Of a stretch of DNA of 64,000 nt, positions 56,861-64,000 are shown one piece after another. The position numbers were made by a program, and so were the translations under genes. The notes beneath the pieces are model-generated. The model had not been told where the DNA came from. It saw nothing but the letters and a program-made list of their open reading frames with translations, and did no database searches. Origin of the DNA: Chamaecyparis obtusa (taxonomy: Eukaryota; Streptophyta; Pinopsida; Cupressales; Cupressaceae); NCBI GenBank assembly GCA_027943335.1, contig BSBK01008836.1, forward strand, positions 496,001 through 560,000, in the 5' to 3' direction. Numbering within the stretch: the first letter of the stretch is position 1; each line of letters starts with the position of its first letter.

Positions 56861-58361
56861 TGACAAGTTATTACCATATAAATGTATGGTTGATGACTTC
56901 AAACAATATTTCTCAATCATCACTTTTGAGTAGATTCCATGGCACGATAACAAGGCTGCTAATGCAATGGCTATGATTGCTTCTCTGTTTGATGCAGAGG
57001 ATACCAAAGCCTGTTTTGAGCTCTTGGTGGAATCCTTGACTTGTCCTGCATATGATGATCCTAATACAAGTATTATATGTCATCTTATTGGACATGACTC
57101 CCTAATTTATGGAAAAATATATTCTTATCTAAACATTGATATCCTACCCCTTGACCTATCCAGAATAAAAAATGAACTTTTCTCCACCAAGCCTCCCGCT
57201 ATGTCCTAATATCTGACACCCTCTATCGGTGAGGTCTTGATGGTACTCTCCTATGATGTCACAAGCATGATGAAGCTCAAATTACCTTGCAAGATGTACA
57301 TGAGGGTATTTGTGGGACACATTCGAGTGGTCCCTCCTTGGCTAAGAAACTCATGCGTATGGGTTATTATTGGCCTACCATGGAAACATATTCCTTTCAT
57401 TTTTCTAGGGCATGCAAGAAATATTAGATACATGGAAATCTTATTCATGCACTAGCATAGGAGCTACATCCTTTTACAACTACTTTGTCATTTAGTTGGT
57501 GGGGACTCGACCTTGTGGGTGCAATCAACCCTCCATCTTCCAATGACCACAAATGGATTATCACTGCAACAGAGTATTTTACTAAATGGATTGAGGCCGT
57601 TCCATTGATCACCGCCACAGGAAAACAAATATCCATGTTTATCCTAAACTATATCATTTGCAGATATGGTATACCTATGTATCTCATTATTGATCATGGG
57701 AAACAATTCCAAAATTAGGACATGGATGAACTATGTGCAAAATTCCATATCACCCATAACTATTCCTCCATATACTATCCCCAAGGTAATGGCCAAGCTA
57801 AGGCGTCTAACAAAACAATTGTCAAAATCTTACAAAAGACTGTCAATGACGCTGACTGTGACTAGCATATCCAATTAAATCTAGCCTTATGGGCTTACCT
57901 CACCTCCATCCATATTCCCATTGGAGCCACCTCATATTCCCTTGTTTATGGTTCTGAAGTTGTCCTACCCCTTGAGGTCGAGTTGCCTTCTCTTCGTGTC
58001 ACTCTAAAAGATTTAATTCCAGATGAAGAGTATAGAGTTGCACAGTTGACTGAACTAGAATTATTGGATAAACGCCATTAGAGAGCTTATGATCATTTGA
58101 AAGTCTATCAGTAATGAATGTCTCATTAGTGTAATAGCAAAGTGAAACTCAGAGACTTTCAGGTGGGTGATCTAGTCCTTCGAGAGAATCCCAAGAATCA
58201 ACAACATCGTGAGAAGAAGGGCGAGTTTGAACCCAATTGGTTAGGTCCTTTTGTAATTACAACAATCTATGGCTCTGGGGCTTATCAATTGTCCACACCT
58301 AAGGGAGATCCTTTGGATGAGCCTCTTAACAACATATAGCTCAAGAAGTTCTATCCTTGAA
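56861..58361 (+). pseudogene. Tat-1 integrase
   Basis: After about 57240 the coding frame shifts, the only clear frameshift in 7 kb of this gag-pol. The integrase core is readable: SWWGLDLVGAINPP with the first Asp (about 57500), IIDHGKQFQN with the second (about 57690). The block around 57785-57815 reads NGQAKASNKTI with Lys where the catalytic Glu belongs, a single G-to-A change. The C-terminal part DFQVGDLVLRENPKNQQHRE ... NWLGPFVITTIYGSGAYQLS (58142-58339) is well kept. Stops near 57717, 57876, 58080 and 58113 also break it. Confidence 0.85.
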
Positions 58362-60438
58362 ATCCCAATGCTGTATATAGTATGTATATAAAAAAAAATA
58401 AAAATTGAAAAATCTTTCAAAAATACAAAAAAAAAATTTAAAAAAAAAAATTGCAATAAAACCATGTGGTGAAAACCTGGAAATAGGCACCATGTGTGAC
58501 AAGTTAGCTCCTCTATCTATTAGGATTCTTCTAGTGTGTTCGTTCATTGTATATATCCACAATAAAAACTAGTCAATCACCATTCTCACCATGTGTATAT
58601 CATAATAAAATGGCCAGTTCATACACCATCCATTGTATCTACCCATAATAAAACCCCATCATAGCTTGATCTTTTTTCTTGGTCTTGATCCTAGTCTTGT
58701 TGTGTCCTTCTTCATCCATAATAAGTCAGTCCATCACCTAGCTAGGGGCATGTCCTTGACCTAGTTTGGGAAGTGGATCTATGATAGTCATGACTCTTAA
58801 AGGACAGTCCATTCTTTCACCAAACAAGAAAATGCAATCAAACATTCTTACATAATGATATCTTCATGATGAATCGTAATCTATGATCTATCCTTTGAAA
58901 CATTACAGCTTATCTATACATCTTGACTATACATCATCAATCAACCTGAACAATATATCTTACTCTATCTTTTGGCAAAAGAAATATATATTCATGGCCA
59001 ACATGTTAGATAGGTTTGTTGTAGATTATGCATTCATATATGGATTTCATTGTTATCATGTTTCCTATGCTATTCTAGGATATCTATGACATGAGTTCAA
59101 AACTCCCATATGTCATTGATTAGAATAGCCAGGATGGGGCATGATATTTTTCTTTGATTGCTGTTTGTGGGATATTTTCTGATGAAATTGAAGGAACAAG
59201 TAATTGGGGTGTCTATGCGTAAGTGCCTTCATTAGTTTAATAGTCTTGACAACATATGCCACACATACCTCGACTCCAAATATTTGTTCCTCAATGGAGG
59301 GGGGGATATTCCTTTTCTATTATGCAAATGAAACTCAGGTCATCTCAGTTCAATTATACCTGGATGCCCGTCAAGTTTTCTATATTAATCTCCATGCAAT
59401 AAGTGCTCAGGTCATCCTAGTTTAATTATACCATGATGCTTGCATTCCCTTGCAACATAATGAGCTCAATGATGAAAATCAAATTCCAATTATTATGAAG
59501 TTCTAAGATGTTACATGAAGTTGTGGAGATACTCATTTCATATTTCATCTTTGCATTGCACTTAACCAACTCATGATTGCATATTAGTCCTCCTTTTATA
59601 GGGATTTGTAGGTTATCTTTCTTATTAAGTCATCTGTTCTCCTGGTTCATTCTTCTAGTGTTAGATACATTGTTATTTAAGTTGAGGACATGTGGACAAC
59701 AAAAACATTAAGTTTTCATCTTGCATCTTACGACACTTATTCATTTTGTGTAATTCATTTAGGACATGTTTTATCTTCATTAGGTGTGTTCATTTGTATA
59801 TTACCCATATATATTAACATGTATATTTTGATCATTTACATTGATGTTTCATTATAGCCATCATTTTATCCCATTTTCTTTAATCATATTGTAGGTTGTT
59901 ACATTTTACCATATTTAGGTGCGTTTTTGTTAATTACATACCATATCATTTACATTACATCATTCATTTATTATCCATTAAATGCATTTTCCTCAGTTCA
60001 TTTATTATTCATTATATATTCCTTATTGTACATATCATTATTTACATCATTGCATTAATAACCAAAAGGCATTATATAAATAATCATTTAAGACATGCAT
60101 TCATCATCATATGCTAGATCATTAATCATTATGCATCCAACATAAAATAAACCATTTGCATTCTAGAACATACATCTTATGCATATCAAAGTAAATCATC
60201 ACATCCTGCATATGTCAGTACGCACATGTATATATAATCAAAGCAAATCATGATAAAACTGCATCATCATATATATAGGGTCCATCATATAAGAGTCCAT
60301 AAAACAATAAAATGTCCAAATGTCCAATGATATATCATAAATAACAATGTGTCCAATATAATGTCCATCAAGTCAATAAAAAAATGAAACATAATGATAC
60401 AATGATACAAAGAGTGTGTATACAATGATGTCATCTAT
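58362..60438. other. Tat-1 3' spacer, non-coding
   Basis: About 2.1 kb without protein domains. It starts with A-rich runs (58388-58450) and passes into CATT/ATTCATT-rich simple-like sequence at about 59770-60190. Long untranslated stretches between integrase and the 3' LTR are usual in this lineage. Confidence 0.65.
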
Positions 60439-61321
60439 CTATGATCCATTGCCTCTAGACTCAGCCTGTCGCTGTCTGCGAGATGCAATAAGACCTCCTG
60501 CCAGATCCCCTGAACCTATAGGTGCTCTAGGAGGGCATGATGATACACCTCCACTACCAGCTTGTACCTCCCTCTCATGCACAACTGTCCTGACTGCAAA
60601 ATAACTCTCTCTGAAGCTCCCAATCCATTGATCACTAGGAACAACCTGTCTGTATACATCCCGCCAGTAGGAAATCTCCTTCCCAGCCTGTACCATAGCA
60701 CACAAACTATCTCCATGGGGACCCAACTCTATCCTCTGCAGCTCATCCAACAATGCCTCAGACTCTCCTAGTCGCTCTATGGCAACATCTCACTCACGCC
60801 TAATCATGGTGTTCTCCCTCTCCAGTCTCTCCACCTGTCTCTCTAGTCCAGGAACACGGTCTGCTTGTACCTATATTATTGCTAGTCTAACTAGCAATGA
60901 ATTAATATCTAGGGCCTCCTCCTCTGCAACATCCCTTTGTAGGTAGGGATCCTGTCCATTTATATCCATCCCAGCCTGATCATCCTGTGCATCCACATAT
61001 GGTATCTATATATCTTGACCTTCCATATCAAGCATATGCTCATCCTATATGTCATCATGTACTTGTCCACCCTATACCACTCTCTCCTAGCCCAATATGA
61101 TGTCAGCCTCATCCTGTCTCGGTGCTTATCCTACTGGATCTCCTTGTATTGGGATAGCTACTGGTATCTACCCTACGGCACCTGCTAAAACCTGTAATGG
61201 GGCACCTGTAGCTCCTTGTGCTTGTCCCTATACCTATACCTATCTAGCTAGAGGTGGCATCAGTCCTTGTTGTGGTACACCTCTGCCTCTCATCCGAGGC
61301 CCAACTCTCTCTCTTCTACCT

Positions 61322-61375
61322 CCACCATCACCACCATCACCACCATCACCACCATTATCTCCATCATCACCACAA
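61322..61375. repeat. CACCAT repeat tract
   Basis: ACCATCACC units in tandem. On the minus strand they encode a Gly-Asp-rich run (GDGGDGGDGG) between the PMD and the C-terminal helix of the antisense gene. The His-rich + strand frames here are shadows. Confidence 0.9.
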
Positions 61376-62601
61376 CCTCTACCATCACCTCCGCCCCTCC
61401 GTCAGCCTCTCCTATCTCAGCCTCCTCGCTTGTCTTGGTGTCTCTCTGCAATGTCTCTCTCAGGTGGCCTCTTTGCTGGATAAGTCAACCTCGGGAATGG
61501 ATGCTCCCTCAGATGCCTCTCATAATCTGCCATCATGCCTGGGTCAATGACCCCCTGTCTCATGGACCATGCCTGAAATAATATGTCTAAGAACTCCTGT
61601 CGAGCTATCTTAAAGGATACCATGGGTCCGTAGTCTCACCGCTCCTGATGTGTGCGAGAAAACTCTGTGACTCCCTGTGGTAGACCCTACATCCTGTCGA
61701 ACTGTCTCAATATCTAGTTGACTAACTATCTCTCGATAATGTAGGGAGTCCTCCCTATTAACCATCTCAACTCAAAATAGAATCCTAGCTATCACTCATC
61801 CTCCCATAGCTCACAATCTAGGTAGGGTCTCTAGATCACTAAGTCTATAGTATCAAATGTGTATCACCAAAACTCTAAATGACCCAGCTTATGCTGAGTC
61901 TAGATGGATGCATACAAAAAGATATAAGGCTGCCCAGTGCCTTGAAACCTCATAGCTATTGGACGTGTCAACACAATGTGCTCCCATGCCCAAACATGGA
62001 GCAATGTGACACCAGTTGATAAATATGCACCTCTGTGGTACACCACCTGCTGTAAATCATGATATAGGTGTGCAATCAGACACACCCCCCAAGCAAAATG
62101 AGTCCCCTCCTCCATCATCCTCTATAGAGTCTAACCCCATCTGACTGCAAAACCATGTGATCTCCTATCAGGACACACATAACCTTTAATCGCTCTAGCC
62201 AGGACAACGGACAGTGGCTCGTAGAAATAAATCATGTCCTCCTAGTTGATCTCTGCCTCATCAATCTCATCATCTCCAAAAATAGCTCTACACTTTGCCA
62301 GTCCTCCGCGGTGATCATATTGTACTAACTCTCTAGTGATCGGTAGTCATAGGATGCGATATACATCCTCTAAGGTGTCTGTCATCTCTCTTGTGGGGAG
62401 ATGAAAGGTACTCATCTCTGAGTGCCATCTCTCTGCATGTGCTGTCAGCATGCCCATATTTACCTAAATCTCAGGTGTATATATGATATGATATAATCTA
62501 TTTGCCCCGATCAACAATCTATCAGTCTTTGATAGCACCAGTCTCAGATTCTAAGTCACGGGATATCTCTTCCATGACATTAGAGTATCTGTGATATCCT
62601 C

Positions 62602-63284
62602 CTATTATAATCAATCAATCAAACTATCAGATTTTGATCCAAATGATCTATCTATCTATCTTATCATATCAATCGAATACATGTTTATCACATGTACTAG
62701 TAGGTAATTCTATTAATTATCTAAAATCAAGAGGGTTAACTAGCGATCAAGCTACAATGTTATCTATCTTGACTTAAGCAATCAACATACAACACCGTTA
62801 GATCATCCCGACTTCTCAAAATCAAGTTTGACCTAATTAACTTGCCAAATTCTATAAATTCTATCATCTAACACAAATGCACAACAACAAAAAATGCTTG
62901 CGTAGGAACCCCTCACATTTGCACAGTTTCCCTAAATGTTTGCGTTGAATCCCCTAACATATGTGCAAAATCTACATTTGTGCAGATTTCTTTCATAGTT
63001 GCACATCAAAACTTGACAAATGCGCAAAACAAATGTTGCGCACTTTTATATAACAAAAATGTAGTCCATAATTTTTCTACAACATTTGCACAGGTGCCCT
63101 AGACATATGCACAGAACTACTCATTTGCTGCACATATATGCGCCACAACTGCGCATATGTGATTCAACTACGAAAATTAAATTTTTCCAATCTAACCTAT
63201 GGTTGAATCTAACCTAAACATGCTAAAATTCTACCCAAACATGCAGAAAATCATCAAAATCACAAAGAGGATCGAGTAACCTAC
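62602..63284 (-). other. Intron of the antisense PMD gene with TGYGCA repeat array
   Basis: About 62878-63158 carries roughly 13 degenerate units that on the minus strand read TGTGCAAATGTT, TGCGCATTTGTC, TGTGCATATGTC and similar. This is the same motif as in the 5' leader, but on the opposite strand, so leader and 3' region are complementary in a full-length element RNA. Confidence 0.7.
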
Positions 63285-63445
63285 TGGCTCTCCTGAATCG
63301 GGTGGCCTATCGAAGCGTCTGACCCTCTCGAATCTAAGACGTGACAGCGGGAATGACATCTTCTCAGCTCTAATCTACTGTCTCCACTAGCTCCAATCTC
63401 CAAATGACAAGTGTGCACAATGAGCTTATTGTGGACCCCTTAGCC

Positions 63446-63455
63446 CTATATATAG
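63446..63455 (-). promoter_or_regulatory. TATA box of the antisense PMD gene
   Basis: CTATATATAG lies about 90 bp upstream of the ATG at 63359 on the minus strand, in a locally GC-richer setting (GGGCTAAGGGGTCC downstream). Spacing fits a short 5' UTR of about 55-60 nt. Confidence 0.65.
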
Positions 63456-63658
63456 CCTGTGGACCCATTTTGCTTGATGTGTGGACCCTACCTCTCCGTT
63501 TCTTTCCCAATCACCTCATTTTTACCAATCTTTCATTCAGTTTCTTTCGTGAGATTGATTGACTAAATAATAATAATAAAAACAAATCATCATCAAATCA
63601 AATAAAATAATTAATCAATCAATCTCTCGAGGGGGCATGCATAGGTCATCTGGATGTT

Positions 63659-63736
63659 GTTTGGGACAGGGGCAAAAATGCTTGAATTTTTCTTTGAAAC
63701 AATATGACCAACACATTATTTCAAAGAGGGGCAAAA
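63659..63736 (+). promoter_or_regulatory. Tat-1 polypurine tract, with a second copy 70 bp upstream
   Basis: CAAAGAGGGGCAAAA directly precedes the 3' LTR at 63737. A near copy, GACAGGGGCAAAAATG, lies at about 63665-63680. The proximal one is the functional candidate by position. Confidence 0.75.
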
Positions 63737-64000
63737 TGTATACACTAAAAGGTGACCTCATTAATTAATTAAATATTTATTATTTAATTAAATATTGACT
63801 TGATGAATTAATTAAATATTTATTCCTCTATTTATTAGATAAATTATTCAATTTATCTAATAGATTCACTAGAGTCTAATCCTCTATCCTAAGTCTTCTA
63901 AATAGTCTATTAAAGTGATTTAATTAATTACACAATCACCTAAATATGACTAAGTCCCCTAGTCCACCTCACCTACCTAGTCACCTGACACATCACTTTG
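63737..64000 (+). repeat. Tat-1 3' LTR, truncated by the window
   Basis: Starts TGTATACACTAAAAGG and matches the first 285 bp of the 5' LTR with one 20-bp deletion and few substitutions. The remaining ~690 bp are outside the window. Confidence 0.95.

Larger units (their letters stand above)
60439..63359 (-). pseudogene. Antisense gene with plant mobile domain (PMD) in Tat-1
   Basis: A separate two-exon gene on the minus strand. Exon 1: ATG at 63359 to 63285 (25 codons, MSFPLSRLRFERVRRFDRPP). Intron: 62602-63284, donor CCA|GTAGGT, acceptor ATAATAG|GAG, both phase 0. Exon 2: 62601 to 60439. Exon 2 reads LTAHAERWHSEMSTFHLPTR, EMTDTLEDVYRIL, FAWGVCLIAHLYHDLQQVVY and LLHVWAWEHIVLTRP, the pattern of the plant mobile domain (aminotransferase-like). 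Then come a Gly-Asp repeat encoded by CACCAT repeats and a charged helical tail (RVPGLERQVERLERENTMIR). PMD proteins of the MAIN/MAIL type act in nuclear silencing and genome stability; mobile elements carry relatives. More than ten stops break it, mostly one C-to-T or G-to-A change from Arg, Gln or Trp. Confidence 0.8.
47915..64000 (+). mobile_element. Large Ty3/gypsy element of the Tat lineage (Tat-1), 3' LTR truncated by window end
   Basis: A 950-bp 5' LTR (47915-48864) recurs from 63737 to the end of the window with only about five substitutions and one 20-bp deletion over 264 bp, so the insertion is comparatively young. In between: a long leader, gag, protease, reverse transcriptase, two RNase H domains, integrase, a 2-kb spacer and an antisense gene. 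The two RNase H domains, the C-x2-H-x4-H-x4-C knuckle, the long 3' region and the antisense extra ORF are characters of the Tat lineage. The expected full length is about 16.8 kb. The possible left target duplication is CTTGT (47910-47914). Confidence 0.92.

Noticed and set aside
51177..57209. Alternative genetic code or stop readthrough as reason for the many TAG/TAA codons
   Set aside because: The trihelix gene ends normally with TAA, CAG and CAA remain common in the same frame, TGA replaces Arg as well, and catalytic residues are also lost. Deamination explains all of this.
61097..61581. Pro/Ser-rich and His-rich + strand ORFs
   Set aside because: They are shadows of the CACCAT repeat and the antisense PMD gene.
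1..64000. Ribosomal RNA or tRNA genes anywhere in the window
   Set aside because: None was recognised on reading either strand; a dedicated covariance search was not possible.

Overview
The window looks like nuclear DNA from a seed plant with a large, repeat-packed genome. A gymnosperm would fit, but the species cannot be read from this sequence. The reasons are a plant-specific trihelix transcription factor, LTR retrotransposons primed by initiator-Met tRNA (TGGTATCAGAGC), a Tat-type Ty3/gypsy element with two RNase H domains, and LINE tails with plant-type RNase H. Only one gene looks like an intact host gene: an intron-free SIP1-type trihelix factor on the minus strand at 29608-30738, with a CpG-rich leader near 32170-32300. 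Almost everything else is decayed, nested mobile DNA.

Left part (1-29600). 1-4150 holds a Ty1/copia remnant whose gag has lost nearly all of pol. 4398-5717 carries six copies of an unusual 34-nt palindrome centred on GAATTC. 6593-13434 is a complete but dead Ty3/gypsy chromovirus (Gypsy-1) with 5-bp target duplications (TATTA). 13991-21256 is a complete but dead Ty1/copia element (Copia-1) with target duplications TAAGG. Both appear to sit in one older repeat, seen at about 6100-6592, 13440-13990 and 21262 onwards. 22545-26850 is another copia element (Copia-2), followed by a LINE RNase H tail and an unidentified 170-codon ORF.

Middle (32400-47910). After AT-rich spacer, two inverted copies of one repeat (about 35000-36156 and 37891-39060) flank a minus-strand LINE tail. 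A minus-strand copia element (Copia-3a, 39133-46317) follows. Its 3' LTR is interrupted by a 328-bp TRIM, and its reverse transcriptase by a 3.3-kb non-coding LTR element (LARD). Its upstream half is cut off by an LTR of the same family in opposite orientation (Copia-3b, 46318-47888).

Right part (47915-64000). One roughly 16-kb Tat-lineage gypsy element fills the rest; its 3' LTR runs off the window. The + strand carries gag, protease, a G-patch-like segment, reverse transcriptase, two RNase H domains and integrase. Gag through the second RNase H stays in one frame broken only by stop codons. Downstream, on the minus strand, lies a separate gene with TATA box, short first exon, intron and a decayed plant mobile domain (PMD). 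A degenerate TGYGCA-WWTGT repeat lies in sense orientation in the 5' leader and in reverse orientation in the intron of the antisense gene, so the two are complementary in a genomic transcript. This is the most unusual organisation in the window.

Decay is dominated by C-to-T type changes (CAG/CAA to TAG/TAA, CGA to TGA, and G-to-A hits on catalytic residues). That is what deamination of methylated cytosines in silenced elements would give. LTR divergence judged by eye orders the insertions: the Tat element is youngest, Gypsy-1 intermediate, LARD and Copia-1 older.
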